A DNA stretch of 64,000 nt from Pacificimonas sp963710205 (GCA_963710205.1 CAVPZG010000001.1:186001-250000); one strand, 5' to 3'. Positions 50,824 to 60,115 are shown, counted from the first letter of the stretch. Translations and numbers: made by a program. The notes: generated from the letters alone by a model not told the origin.

Positions 50824-51884
50824 GCGCCGATCATCTGATTATCGGCGGTGGTCCGGCGGGCGCAATGCTCGCGGCGGGCCTGGCCGCGAACGGCGAAAGT
50901 GTGACTCTCTTGGAACGCAGCAGCGAACCGCATCACAAGATCTGCGGCGAGTTCCTGTCGTGGGAAGCGGGCGACATGTTGCGAACGGCAGGCGTGGCGC
51001 TGGACGCGCTTGGCGGCGCTCCCATCGACAGGCTGCGGATCGTCAGTGGGTCGCGCTCGGCAGAGACCCGCCTGCCGGGAACCGCGACGGGCATCAGCCG
51101 CTACCGGCTGGACGAGGCCCTGCTTGCCCATGCCGCTGACAGAGGCGCGGACATCAGGCGCGGCGTTCACGTACGCAGGCTGGAAGGCGGCGGCGTTCGG
51201 CTGGACGACGAAAGGCGGATGACGGGGAAGCGCATCTGGCTTGCGACGGGAAAACGTGACCTGAGAGGTGCGCAGCGGGACACAGGCGGCCAGCGCGTGA
51301 CCGATGGTCTGACGGGCTTCAAACTGCATCTGCGGCTCGACACAACTGACGCAGCGGCCATTGATCACACGATAGAGTTGCACCATTTCCGCGGCGGCTA
51401 TGCCGGATTGCAGCCCATTGAAAACGGGATCGCCAATCTCTGCCTGCTGGTTCAGCCCGACATCGCCGCAGAGGGCTGGGAAGGCGTCGCCGCGTGTCTG
51501 GCGAGGGAAGCGCCGCTGCTGAGCGCGCGGCTGTTTCGGGCAGAGCCGCGATATGAGAAACCGCTCGCCATATCGCGTGTGCCCTATGGCTATATCTCAC
51601 GCGGCAGCGACGGCCCCTTGCGCGTCGGTGATCAGTTGGCGGTCATCCACAGCTTTACCGGCGACGGCATGGCCATCGCCATCGCCAGCGGGAGCCTGGC
51701 TGCCCGTCTGGGGCGAGATGGCAGAGACGCTGCGAATGACGAATTGCAGGCGCTGGTGTCCCGTCCTGTTGAGCGGGCCGCCTGGCTTTACAGGCTGATG
51801 GCAGACGGCGGTTGGCCGCTGGAACTGGTCATGAGAATGCCGTCTCTCGCCCGTCACGCCGCGCGGCTCACGCGCGTATCCTGA
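50820..51884 (+). CDS. FAD-dependent oxidoreductase of the type III PKS operon
   Basis: A 354-residue flavoprotein of the geranylgeranyl-reductase/hydroxylase type. The N-terminal dinucleotide fold is LIIGGGPAGAMLAAGLA, followed by HHKICGEFLSWEAGDML, where the conserved CGE of this family is seen. A second FAD region (PLRVGDQLAVIHSFTGDGMAIAIASG) is near the C-terminus. In the operon it could hydroxylate the methylated phenol or reduce an alkyl chain. The operon resembles the SrsA-SrsB-SrsC plan in Streptomyces, where a hydroxylase yields lipid quinones; this is an analogy. Confidence 0.85.
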   Translation: MSADHLIIGGGPAGAMLAAGLAANGESVTLLERSSEPHHKICGEFLSWEAGDMLRTAGVALDALGGAPIDRLRIVSGSRSAETRLPGTATGISRYRLDEALLAHAADRGADIRRGVHVRRLEGGGVRLDDERRMTGKRIWLATGKRDLRGAQRDTGGQRVTDGLTGFKLHLRLDTTDAAAIDHTIELHHFRGGYAGLQPIENGIANLCLLVQPDIAAEGWEGVAACLAREAPLLSARLFRAEPRYEKPLAISRVPYGYISRGSDGPLRVGDQLAVIHSFTGDGMAIAIASGSLAARLGRDGRDAANDELQALVSRPVERAAWLYRLMADGGWPLELVMRMPSLARHAARLTRVS

Positions 51885-52056
51885 TCCCGACTGTTGCCGA
51901 CGGGCGACAGTCGGATGAATCAAATGCCTGTAGCATTGGAACAATTTCCGGCCTTGGCGAATTAACCCAGATAACATCGGATGTCCCTATCCCAAGACAG
52001 GCAATTACAGGACGAGGCCCGTGTCGACGCAGAACAGAAACGAAAGGGCTGATGCC

Positions 52057-52182
52057 ATGACAGACCGCAACGACATGCGCGCGCTCATCGAATCGCTGGG
52101 GAAGCCAGTCGATTCCCGCATCACGCGCAGCGGCTATGGCGACCTTTCAACCTTCCTTCAAAAGCGCGCGGCGAAGCGCTAG
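52057..52182 (+). CDS. Small ORF, 41 residues, convergent with holA
   Basis: ATG 52057 is preceded by GAAAGGG at about 9 bases, and codes MTDRNDMRALIESLGKPVDS followed by RITRSGYGDLSTFLQKRAAKR. A GTG at 52021 in the same frame would add 12 residues but has poor spacing. The product is hydrophilic with a basic C-terminus. Its stop TAG overlaps the holA stop as CTAG (52179-52182). No family is recognised. Confidence 0.5.
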   Translation: MTDRNDMRALIESLGKPVDSRITRSGYGDLSTFLQKRAAKR

Positions 52183-53237
52183 CGCCGTCTGGCGACCGCT
52201 CCGGCGCGGCGCGACAGGCTGAGAAAACAGTCCGCCGTCAGCAGATCCGCATTCGCCGTTCCGCTGGATTTCGTCAGAACCTCAACCTCGCAAAGGCGCG
52301 CGAGTGCGCGCTCGGCGTCCCGCGCATTCCATAGGCCGAGCTGCCGCACGAGCTGGCTCTTGTCCTTCCAGAAAATCCGTCGCCCTTCCGCCTCGATCAC
52401 GGCTTCGGGTGAACGGCCGTCAGCCGTTCCGCGCGCCAGCGACACCAGCTGAGTGAAGCGCCGCTGCACCGCGCGCAGTTGTCCGACGCTGGCCTTGTTA
52501 TCCGCAAGCAGCCGCGCATGCTCCTGTGCGGCAAGCTTTGGATTCCCGCCCGCCACTGCCGCCGTCAACGCGGAAAAGTCGCCTTCCGAAAAGGCTGCGC
52601 CCAGACGGTCCAATATGTCCTGCGTCAGCGGTTTCGGATCATCGGGCGCGCTGTCCAGATAGAGCGCGAACTTGACGATTTCCTGTTCGGCAATGGCGCG
52701 GTTCGTTCCGATCATCGCGGCCAGCGCCTCCTGCACGTCCCGGTCGGGTTGCAGTCCCGCCGCCGCACATAATTCCGTCGCCAGCGCCGCCGCGTCACGC
52801 GCATCCGGCTGCCAGAATTTCAACGCTGCGCCTTGCGCGCTGCCGCCAATCATTTTGACGAGCGCCGACGTTCCCTTCAGGTCGCCAGCAGTCAGAATGA
52901 CCGGGTTGCCCGCCTCCGGTACGGCCAGCAGCGCCTCAACCGCAGCGCGGATGTTGCTGCCCGGAGCCTCCGATATCTGATCGACACGAATGACCTTCGC
53001 GCCGCCGAACATGGAGATGGCGGCGGCTTCGGCAGCCAGTTTCGCGGGATCGTCGCGCAGTTCGGCAACCGTGAAATCCGTGCGCGCCATCGGATCGTCC
53101 GCACCGAAACGGCCCGTCAGCCTGTCTGCCGCCGCCTTTGCGCCGGCATCGTCCTGACCATAGAACAGCCAGACGCGGATGTTAGGATCGGCGGCAGCGA
53201 CCGCCCGGTCGATATCGGGTTTCCTTTCAGCCTTCAC
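52179..53237 (-). CDS. holA: DNA polymerase III subunit delta
   Basis: Clamp-loader wrench subunit that opens the beta clamp. The 352-residue product has the N-terminal region IRVWLFYGQDDAGAKAAADRL, then the middle segments GNPVILTAGDLKGTSALVKMI and the helical C-terminal domain with ALTAAVAGGNPKLAAQEHARLLADN. It lacks Walker motifs, as expected for delta. It overlaps the lptE stop by 4 bases and follows leuS-lptE, a standard order. Confidence 0.93.
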   Translation of the reverse strand: MKAERKPDIDRAVAAADPNIRVWLFYGQDDAGAKAAADRLTGRFGADDPMARTDFTVAELRDDPAKLAAEAAAISMFGGAKVIRVDQISEAPGSNIRAAVEALLAVPEAGNPVILTAGDLKGTSALVKMIGGSAQGAALKFWQPDARDAAALATELCAAAGLQPDRDVQEALAAMIGTNRAIAEQEIVKFALYLDSAPDDPKPLTQDILDRLGAAFSEGDFSALTAAVAGGNPKLAAQEHARLLADNKASVGQLRAVQRRFTQLVSLARGTADGRSPEAVIEAEGRRIFWKDKSQLVRQLGLWNARDAERALARLCEVEVLTKSSGTANADLLTADCFLSLSRRAGAVARRR

Positions 53238-53713
53238 CGCTGCTGCCTGGCGTAGATCGCCACGCGCGCGGCAATCTGGTTGGCAATATCGATGGAAAGA
53301 CGCTCCAGCGCATCGGTTTCCGCCGCGACGACGGCATAGTCCGACGACACGACATCGATCCCGCTATCGGCGCGTACCGTCTCGTCAATCAGTGTGTTGC
53401 CGCTGGCCGTCTCGACCAGCTGCCAGCGCGCGCGCAGGGTTCGCCGCTCTCGCGTGATGCTGTCATCGCCCCGGATGCCAAGCCCGGTGATTTCATCGTC
53501 GAGCGCGACATCCAGCCGGTAGCGCGTCTCACCGGCCCCGCCCACCAGGTCCAGCAGCGCCTGTCGCACCAGATAGCCGGACCGTTCCGGAACGGCGGGC
53601 ACGCTGATCGCGCCAAGGGTCTGGGCCGCCGCACTGTTCGCACCGCCGCCATAGACTGGTGTCAACTGGCAGGCGGAAAGCGCAAGCGGGATGAGGGCGG
53701 CGAAGAACCTCAT
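53234..53713 (-). CDS. lptE: LPS-assembly lipoprotein LptE
   Basis: Outer-membrane lipoprotein that plugs LptD and inserts LPS. Start at ATG 53713 (ATGA overlap with the leuS stop) gives a lipoprotein signal MRFFAALIPLALSACQLTPVYGG with lipobox LSAC. Upstream in-frame codons are inside leuS in another frame and are not used. The 159-residue protein has the LptE length and the typical poorly conserved beta fold. It begins the leuS-lptE-holA arrangement common to proteobacteria. Confidence 0.9.
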   Translation of the reverse strand: MRFFAALIPLALSACQLTPVYGGGANSAAAQTLGAISVPAVPERSGYLVRQALLDLVGGAGETRYRLDVALDDEITGLGIRGDDSITRERRTLRARWQLVETASGNTLIDETVRADSGIDVVSSDYAVVAAETDALERLSIDIANQIAARVAIYARQQR

Positions 53714-56214
53714 ACGACCAGATTCACCAGTCGGTCCGGAACGACGATGATCTTCTTCGGTGTGCGCCCATCCAGTGCCGAAAGCACCTTGTCGCGCGCC
53801 AGAACGGCGGCTTCGACCTCGTCCTTCGCCATGCCTTTTGCCAGTTCCAGGGTGTCTTTCAGCTTGCCGTTCATCTGTACGGCGATGGTCACGCTGTCGT
53901 CGACCAGAAGCGCCGGGTCGGCGACCGGCCAGGCCGCCTCCGACGCCAGCCCTTCGCCGCCAAGCGCGGCCCATGCCTCCTCGGCGATATGCGGCATGGC
54001 AGGCGCGGCCAAGAGGACAAGCGTACGGATCGCCTCGCCGCGCGAAGCGCTCGGCTTCGCCTTCTCGATCGCGCCCGTCAGCTCATAACAGCGCGCCACC
54101 AGCTTGTTGAAGCGGAGCGCCGCCACATCCTCGGTAATGCCTTGTATTGCCTTGTGAACACTGCGGGTCAGCGCGTCGTCAGCCCCTTCGCCCTCGTCAG
54201 CCCTGCCAACCAGTTTCCACAGGCGATTGACGAAACGGCTCGCACCTTCGATGCCCGCATCCGACCATTCCAGATCGCGCTCCGGCGGCGAATCCGACAG
54301 CACGAACCAGCGTACCGCGTCCGCGCCGTATTTGGCGATGATGGGTTCAGGATCGACCGTGTTCTTTTTGGACTTCGACATCTTTTCGATGCGGCCCGCC
54401 GTGACGACGGAACCTGTTTCGCGCTCGATCAGATTGTCGCCCTGTCTTTCGACTGAACCCGGTTCGATCCAGCGCCCGTCAGACGTCTGATACGTCTCGT
54501 GCGTGACCATGCCCTGAGTGAACAGCTGCCTGAACGGCTCCTTCACGTCGAGCATGCCGACATGCGCCAGTGCGCGCGTCCAGAACCTGGCGTAGAGCAG
54601 ATGCAGGATGGCATGTTCGACACCGCCGATATACTGGTCGACAGGCAGCCATCTGGCGATTTCGTCCGCATCGAAGGGCTTGCCGTCCGGCTGACTGGCG
54701 AAGCGCAGGAAATACCATGACGAGTCCGCGAACGTATCCAGCGTGTCGGTTTCCCGCTCCGCCTTGCCGCCGCATTTCGGACAGGCCGTGTCCTTCCACG
54801 TCGCATGGCGCAGCAGCGGGTTGCCGGGTTTGTCGAAGGACACGTCACTCGGCAATTCAACCGGCAGTTGATCCTCCGGCACGGGCACCACGCCGCAAGC
54901 GGTGCAATGGACGAAGGGGATGGGCGTCCCCCAGTAACGCTGGCGGCTGATGCCCCAGTCTCGCAAACGATATTGTGTCGTGCCCTTGCCCCAGCCCTCG
55001 GACTCGGCCTTCCCGATGACGGCGGCAATGGCGTCCGCCACCTCCATGCCCGTCAGCCAGTCGGAGTTCACCAGTTTCCCCGGGCCTGTATAGGCCTCGT
55101 CCTGAATGGGGTCATTTTCCCCTTCGGGAGCAACGACGCGGGGCACCGGCAGCGCGTATTTGCGCGCGAAATCGAGATCGCGCTGATCGTGCGCGGGACA
55201 GCCGAAGATTGCGCCGGTACCATATTCCATCAGCACGAAGTTGGCTATGAAGATGGGGAGCGTGATCGACGCATCCAGCGGGTGCACGACGCGCAGACCG
55301 GTATCATAGCCGCGTTTTTCGGCCGTTTCGAGCTCAGCCTCCGTGGTCCCGCTGGCGCGGCAGCTTTCGATAAAGGCCGCGATATTTTCATCATGTTCCG
55401 CAAGGCCGAGCGCGAGCGGATGATCCGCAGCAATACCTGCGAAACTGGCACCGTAGAGCGTGTCCGGGCGGGTTGTATAGACCTCCAGTTCGTCGCCGCG
55501 CCCTTCGATGGCGAAGCGGAAATTCAGACCTCTGGACCTGCCGATCCAGTTGGTCTGCATGGCTTTCACCTTGTCGGGCCAGTTGTCCAGTTCCTCCAGT
55601 CCATCCAGCAGGTCGTCGGCAAAGTCGGTGATTTTCAGGAACCACTGCGCCATCTTGCGCCGCTCGACCTGCGCGCCCGACCGCCAGCCTTTGCCATCGA
55701 TGACCTGCTCGTTGGCCAGCACGGTCATGTCGACGGGGTCCCAGTTCACATAGGCCTCGCGCCGCTCGATCAGCCCGGCGGCGTGGAATTTCAGGAACAG
55801 CGCCTGTTCGTGGCCATAGTAACTGGCATCGCAGGTGGCGAATTCGCGGCTCCAGTCGATGGCGAAGCCCAGCGTTTTCAGCTGCGCGCGCATTGCGGCG
55901 ATATTGTCCCGCGTCCAGCCTTCGGGATGCACGCCGCGCTCCATGGCGGCGTTTTCGGCGGGCATGCCAAAGGCGTCCCAGCCCATGGGGTGCAATACCT
56001 CGTCGCCCGCCATGCGGCGCTGGCGCGCGATGACATCGCCCATCGTGTAGTTGCGCACATGACCCATGTGGATGCGCCCCGATGGATAGGGGAACATCTC
56101 AAGGACGTAGCGCTTCGGTTTGCCGGAACTCGAATCCGCTACAAAGGTCCCGCGCTCATCCCACGTCTTTTGCCATCTGGATTCCGCGCTGGCAGCATCG
56201 AATTTGGACAACAC
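53710..56214 (-). CDS. leuS: Leucyl-tRNA synthetase
   Basis: Class I aminoacyl-tRNA synthetase that charges tRNA-Leu. The 834-residue product has the HIGH box as HMGH (49-52) in PYPSGRIHMGHVRNYTMGD. The CP1 editing domain occupies about 220-420 (YTTRPDTLYGASFAGIAADHP). KMSKSKKN is the second signature, followed by the anticodon-binding C-terminus. It is first of leuS-lptE-holA, six bases after the DUF3576 gene on the same strand. Confidence 0.97.
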   Translation of the reverse strand: MLSKFDAASAESRWQKTWDERGTFVADSSSGKPKRYVLEMFPYPSGRIHMGHVRNYTMGDVIARQRRMAGDEVLHPMGWDAFGMPAENAAMERGVHPEGWTRDNIAAMRAQLKTLGFAIDWSREFATCDASYYGHEQALFLKFHAAGLIERREAYVNWDPVDMTVLANEQVIDGKGWRSGAQVERRKMAQWFLKITDFADDLLDGLEELDNWPDKVKAMQTNWIGRSRGLNFRFAIEGRGDELEVYTTRPDTLYGASFAGIAADHPLALGLAEHDENIAAFIESCRASGTTEAELETAEKRGYDTGLRVVHPLDASITLPIFIANFVLMEYGTGAIFGCPAHDQRDLDFARKYALPVPRVVAPEGENDPIQDEAYTGPGKLVNSDWLTGMEVADAIAAVIGKAESEGWGKGTTQYRLRDWGISRQRYWGTPIPFVHCTACGVVPVPEDQLPVELPSDVSFDKPGNPLLRHATWKDTACPKCGGKAERETDTLDTFADSSWYFLRFASQPDGKPFDADEIARWLPVDQYIGGVEHAILHLLYARFWTRALAHVGMLDVKEPFRQLFTQGMVTHETYQTSDGRWIEPGSVERQGDNLIERETGSVVTAGRIEKMSKSKKNTVDPEPIIAKYGADAVRWFVLSDSPPERDLEWSDAGIEGASRFVNRLWKLVGRADEGEGADDALTRSVHKAIQGITEDVAALRFNKLVARCYELTGAIEKAKPSASRGEAIRTLVLLAAPAMPHIAEEAWAALGGEGLASEAAWPVADPALLVDDSVTIAVQMNGKLKDTLELAKGMAKDEVEAAVLARDKVLSALDGRTPKKIIVVPDRLVNLVV

Positions 56215-56220
56215 GCAGTG

Positions 56221-56649
56221 CTAGCCGATCTGGGCGCGGCGGAGGTCGCGGGCGCGGCCGAGGATGGTCTCCTCCAGCTTCTGTACCGTGCCAGCGCGGA
56301 CGGGCACATCGACCCACGCGCCGTTCTGGTTCTGCTGTCGCACGGCGGCGACACGCAGGCCATCGGCGCGCAAATCCCGGTCCAGAATGTAGACAGTCAC
56401 CTTGACGCGCTCTTCCGGCACTTCGGGATTGGCGTACCAGTCCGTCACAATAACGCCGCCCGCGCTGTCCACCTGCGCCATCGGCATGAAGGCGAGCGTT
56501 TCGAGGCTGGCGCGCCACAGGTACGAATTGACGCCGATTTGCGTCGTCTGGCTGGCGGCGATGTCGGCGCGCGGCGCATCACCGCCGCGGCTGCAGGCGG
56601 CAAGGCCGATGGCGGTGACAGCAAGAAGGGCAGTGCGGAATAGGGTCAT
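56221..56649 (-). CDS. DUF3576 lipoprotein
   Basis: A 142-residue exported protein with a lipoprotein signal ending LAAC (MTLFRTALLAVTAIGLAAC). The diagnostic DUF3576 block is IGVNSYLWRASLETLAFMPM followed by AQVDSAGGVIVTDWYANPEVPEERVKVTVYIL. The family is alphaproteobacterial and of unknown role. It directly precedes leuS, an order repeated in related genomes and probably linked to envelope assembly through lptE. Confidence 0.87.
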   Translation of the reverse strand: MTLFRTALLAVTAIGLAACSRGGDAPRADIAASQTTQIGVNSYLWRASLETLAFMPMAQVDSAGGVIVTDWYANPEVPEERVKVTVYILDRDLRADGLRVAAVRQQNQNGAWVDVPVRAGTVQKLEETILGRARDLRRAQIG

Positions 56650-56884
56650 GGCTGGCCTTGGTCGTTCAGGGATCGGATGGGTGTATAGGCAGCTACGCCG
56701 GAGACGCCTAGTCCCCCCTGCAATCGGGAGCCCATGTTACTTTATGGCAACAGGCGGCGGATAATTCGGTACCAGCGCCGGAGATTCGCCAGAAATGACT
56801 CGGATTTTCCGGGGGGATGCGGCAAAGCGGGTCGTAGGGACCAGTGACAGCAACGCAGGGGACATGCGTCAGACGCAGTAGATC

Positions 56885-57601
56885 ATGTTGGGAAAATTCG
56901 CCTCGACCGCCGTACTGGCGATTGCCCTGTCGGGTGTTCTGGCCGCGGCCCCCGCCGCCGCACAGTCCCGCACGGCGACGGAGCGAAGCGCCCCGAAAAC
57001 AGGCACGCTGGGCAGTTTCACGCCCGCAGGCACACGCGCCACGGGGGTTCGCCTTGCCGAAAACGAACGCAGCTTCTCCTTCACGCCTGCCGGCAAAAAA
57101 GCCGGCAAGGCGAAAGGCGTGACCGTTGGCGTCACCTCCCGCGTCGTTCAGGAGGGCGCGAAAGCCCCCGCCACTGCAGTGACGGCAGCCCGCGTTCGCA
57201 CGGCGCAGCCCGCCCGCGAAGTCGAGGCCAAACTCGATGTCGGCTACAAGGGCTTCTCCCTCTCAGGCGGCGTCGCCAAGCAGAATGACGGGTTCGAGGG
57301 CACGGAGCGCGAAGGCGCTGAAGTCGGCTTCGCCTATGGCACGAAGAAATGGCGCGCCGCCGTCGAGGCTGGTGCCAGTGTCGCCGCCGATGGTAGCCGC
57401 ATCCTGCCCGGCAAGATGGGTGATACGGAACATGTCGAACTGGGCGGTGCCTATGCGCTCAGCCCGCGACTGTCGGTCCGCGGCGGCGTGCGCTATGACC
57501 GTCTTCACCCCGAAGCCTACGGCCGCGATTTCGTGAACAAGGACGCCGACAAGGCCGAGGAATCCGGCACGGTTTATCTGGGCACGTCGATTAGTTTCTA
57601 G
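56885..57601 (+). CDS. Exported outer-membrane-like protein, function unknown
   Basis: A 238-residue protein with a signal peptide (MLGKFASTAVLAIALSGVLAAAPAAAQ). A flexible region rich in Thr, Ala, Lys and Arg follows (about 28-115), with two GSFTPAG/FSFTPAG repeats. The C-terminal half has alternating strands (GYKGFSLSGGVAKQND, WRAAVEAGASVAADG, LSVRGGVRYD) ending GTSISF, consistent with a small barrel. No family recognised. The upstream 235-base gap holds no gene. Confidence 0.65.
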   Translation: MLGKFASTAVLAIALSGVLAAAPAAAQSRTATERSAPKTGTLGSFTPAGTRATGVRLAENERSFSFTPAGKKAGKAKGVTVGVTSRVVQEGAKAPATAVTAARVRTAQPAREVEAKLDVGYKGFSLSGGVAKQNDGFEGTEREGAEVGFAYGTKKWRAAVEAGASVAADGSRILPGKMGDTEHVELGGAYALSPRLSVRGGVRYDRLHPEAYGRDFVNKDADKAEESGTVYLGTSISF

Positions 57602-57655
57602 GTTGAGCCGAACAGGCTTCCTAAATTTCCCGGCCGCTTCTATGTCTGCACGTCC

Positions 57656-58324
57656 ATGTGGACCCTCAGTCAATTCCCGCTCTGTCCGTTCAGCCGCAAG
57701 ATACGCATCCTGCTGGCCGAAAAGGGCGTGCCGTTCGAGCTGAAGACGGAGTATCCGTGGGACCGTTCGGACCGGCTGATGGATCTGAACCGCAGCGGCC
57801 AGACGCCTGTGCTTTCCGGCGAGAAGGATGGTCCGCTGGCGGATTCGCAGGCGATTGCGGAATATTTCGAGGAAACCGTCGAAAAATCGCCCCTGATGGG
57901 AAGCGGCCCGGCAATGCGCGCCGAGGTGAGGCGGCTGACGGCGTGGTTCGACCAGAAATTCTACGCCGAGGCCGTCAATCCGCTGCTGACCGAGCGGATG
58001 TACAAGCGCATCGTGCTGAGGGCATCGCCCGACGCGGGGGCGATCCGGCAGGCGGCGCGGGCGCTGACGCAGCATCTGGATTATATCGAATATCTGCTGG
58101 GCGACCGGCGGTGGCTGGCGGGGTCGAGCTTCAGCCTGGCCGACATCAGTGCAGCGGCGCATATCAGCGTTGCCGATTATCTGGGCGGCACGGACTGGCG
58201 CGGCTATCCCGACGCGAAAACCTGGTATTCCGCCATCAAGTCACGCCCCAGCGTGCGCGCCCTGTTGCCCGAGCGCATGGAGGGCATCAGTCCGCCGGCG
58301 CATTATGACCAGCTGGATTTCTAG
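57656..58324 (+). CDS. Glutathione S-transferase family protein
   Basis: A 222-residue GST. The N-terminal thioredoxin-like domain opens SQFPLCPFSRKIRILLAEKGVPFEL (the CPFS motif region binds glutathione), with LADSQAIAEYFEE. The helical C-terminal domain follows, with LAGSSFSLADISAAAHISVADYL. Class and substrate are uncertain. Its stop overlaps the dienelactone-hydrolase stop as CTAG. Confidence 0.88.
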   Translation: MWTLSQFPLCPFSRKIRILLAEKGVPFELKTEYPWDRSDRLMDLNRSGQTPVLSGEKDGPLADSQAIAEYFEETVEKSPLMGSGPAMRAEVRRLTAWFDQKFYAEAVNPLLTERMYKRIVLRASPDAGAIRQAARALTQHLDYIEYLLGDRRWLAGSSFSLADISAAAHISVADYLGGTDWRGYPDAKTWYSAIKSRPSVRALLPERMEGISPPAHYDQLDF

Positions 58325-59046
58325 CCCAGCAATTCTGCCAGAAACCCGGTAAGGTCGCGCCAGCTGCGCTGGTCTGCGGTGGCATTATAGACCATGCCAT
58401 TTTCCCGGTCCGCGGCGTCCTTGTTGGTGAAGGAATGCGGGGCATGACCATAAGCGGTCAGATACCAGTCCGCCCCGCGCGCCGTCAGTTCCTTCCCAAC
58501 TGTGGTGATATGTTCAGGCGGCGCCATGGGGTCGTCGAAGCCATGATGGATGGCAATGCTGGCTGTGATGGGCGGCGTGTCGAGGCCTTCGGGGGCGTCG
58601 AGCAGGCCGTGGAAACTGACGACACCCCTGATGTCGGCCCCGGCCCGGGCGGTGTCGATCGCGCAGAGCCCGCCAAAGCAGTAGCCCATGGCGACAATGC
58701 GGTCCGCATCGACATCGTCATGCGCCTTCGCGGCGTTAACGAGCGTCATCAGGCGCGCGCGAAGTTCCGCGCGGTCTTCCTTAAGCGGCATCATCAGTGC
58801 CTGGTTTTCCTCCATCGAGGCTCCGCGTTTCGCGTCACCATAAAGGTCGCAGGCAATCGCGGCGTAGCCAAGCGCGGCCAGTTTGCGAGCATGTTCCTCC
58901 TCGTGCGGTGAACGGCCCGACCACTGATGATAGATGAGCACGGTGGGAAACGGCCCCTTTCCATCCGGCAGCACCACCAGGCTTTTGAGGTTCAGGTCGC
59001 CGCCGTCTCCCGCGGTGTGAGGCGTGTCGAGTTCATGTTCGGTCAT
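58321..59046 (-). CDS. Dienelactone hydrolase family protein
   Basis: Alpha/beta-hydrolase, 241 residues from ATG 59046. The nucleophile is Cys123 in GYCFGG, with the acid near Asp171/172 (GFDDPM) and His204 in GHAPHSF, so the DLH triad is intact. Natural substrates are often not dienelactones in organisms lacking the aromatic pathway; no such pathway genes are nearby. It follows the phosphotransferase gene by one base on the same strand, so the two are an operon. Confidence 0.88.
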   Translation of the reverse strand: MTEHELDTPHTAGDGGDLNLKSLVVLPDGKGPFPTVLIYHQWSGRSPHEEEHARKLAALGYAAIACDLYGDAKRGASMEENQALMMPLKEDRAELRARLMTLVNAAKAHDDVDADRIVAMGYCFGGLCAIDTARAGADIRGVVSFHGLLDAPEGLDTPPITASIAIHHGFDDPMAPPEHITTVGKELTARGADWYLTAYGHAPHSFTNKDAADRENGMVYNATADQRSWRDLTGFLAELLG

Positions 59047-59047
59047 A

Positions 59048-60115
59048 TCAGGCTCCGGCTTTTTTCGCTTGTTCCCAAGCCAAGCGCCCGAGCGGCTCAA
59101 CTCGTTCCGACATCGCCGCGGCATGTTTGTTCGACGCCGTGCCCCGGATATAGCGTCCCTTGATCCCGTGGATGATCGCGCAGAGGCGGAACATGTTGTA
59201 CGCCATGTAGAAATCGACATTGGGAACCGTGTCCCGGCCGGTCCGCTCGCAATAGGCGCGGACATATTCCTCCTCGGTCGGAATATTCTCGGCGGAAAGG
59301 TCGCGCCCGACAAGCCCGGCCGTTTCTTCTGGCGGCATGCGGTACATCATGGCGTGATAGGTGAAGTCGGCAAGCGGATCGCCGAGTGTCGAAAGCTCCC
59401 AGTCCAGGACGGCGATGACGCGCGGCTCCGTCGGATGGAAGACCATGTTGTCAGCGCGGTAGTCGCCGTGGACGACGCGCGCCGCCCCCTCCTCCGGGAT
59501 GTTCTGAGGCAGCCATTCGCAGAGGCGGTCCATTTCCTCGAAATGACCGGCTTCCTCGTCCGCCTGGTACTGGCCGCCCCAGCGGGAGATCTGCCGCGCC
59601 AGATAGTCATTCTTCTTGCCATAATCGCCAAGACCGATGGCATCCGGATCGAAATTATGAAGATCGGCGAGGGTCTTGTTCATGGCATCGAAATAGGCGC
59701 GGCGATCCGCCTTAGGCACTTCGGGGAAGGTCGTGTCCCAGAAGATGCGGCCGTCCGCCATGTCCATGATGTAGAACCAGGTGCCGATCACATTTTCGTC
59801 GGTGCAGAGGCCGTAGGTTCTGGGCACGGGGAAATCCTGCCCACCCAGCGCCGTGATGACCTTATATTCGCGGTCGACGGCATGAGCCGATTTCAAGAGC
59901 TTGCCCGGTGGTTTGCGCCGCATGACATAGGTTTTGGCGGGTGTCGTCAGCTTGTAGGTCGGATTCGACTGTCCGCCCTTGAACTGCGCGACTGTCAGCG
60001 GCCCCTGAAAGCCGTCAACATTCGTCGCCATCCAGTCGGCAAGCCGGGCCTGGTCGAACCGGTGCGCCTCCCGCACGGCCTGCGTCCCCGAAAACTGGTC
60101 CTGCTTTTCGCTCAT
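59048..60115 (-). CDS. APH-fold phosphotransferase (ACAD10/11-like)
   Basis: A 355-residue kinase-like protein of the aminoglycoside-phosphotransferase fold, nearest in layout to proteins encoded beside acyl-CoA dehydrogenases. Visible motifs are QFKGGQSNPTYKL in the nucleotide loop, VHGDYRADNMVF (catalytic HGDxxxxN) and AVLDWELSTLGDPLADF (the DWE metal site). The substrate is unknown, and antibiotic resistance should not be assumed. One base separates it from the downstream dienelactone hydrolase. Confidence 0.88.
   Translation of the reverse strand: MSEKQDQFSGTQAVREAHRFDQARLADWMATNVDGFQGPLTVAQFKGGQSNPTYKLTTPAKTYVMRRKPPGKLLKSAHAVDREYKVITALGGQDFPVPRTYGLCTDENVIGTWFYIMDMADGRIFWDTTFPEVPKADRRAYFDAMNKTLADLHNFDPDAIGLGDYGKKNDYLARQISRWGGQYQADEEAGHFEEMDRLCEWLPQNIPEEGAARVVHGDYRADNMVFHPTEPRVIAVLDWELSTLGDPLADFTYHAMMYRMPPEETAGLVGRDLSAENIPTEEEYVRAYCERTGRDTVPNVDFYMAYNMFRLCAIIHGIKGRYIRGTASNKHAAAMSERVEPLGRLAWEQAKKAGA

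Noticed and set aside
54805..56643. A 612-codon open frame on the plus strand
   Set aside because: It lies opposite leuS and the DUF3576 gene and reads as Arg/His/Gly-rich low-similarity sequence. High-GC codon bias opens antisense frames.
57080..57112. GCCGGC-AAAAAA-GCCGGC hairpin
   Set aside because: Inside a coding region, where it spells an AGKKAGK repeat, so it is probably not a terminator.
59048..60115. Phosphotransferase considered as an antibiotic-resistance gene
   Set aside because: The layout fits the acyl-CoA-dehydrogenase-linked APH group and it is in operon with a dienelactone hydrolase, not a resistance context.
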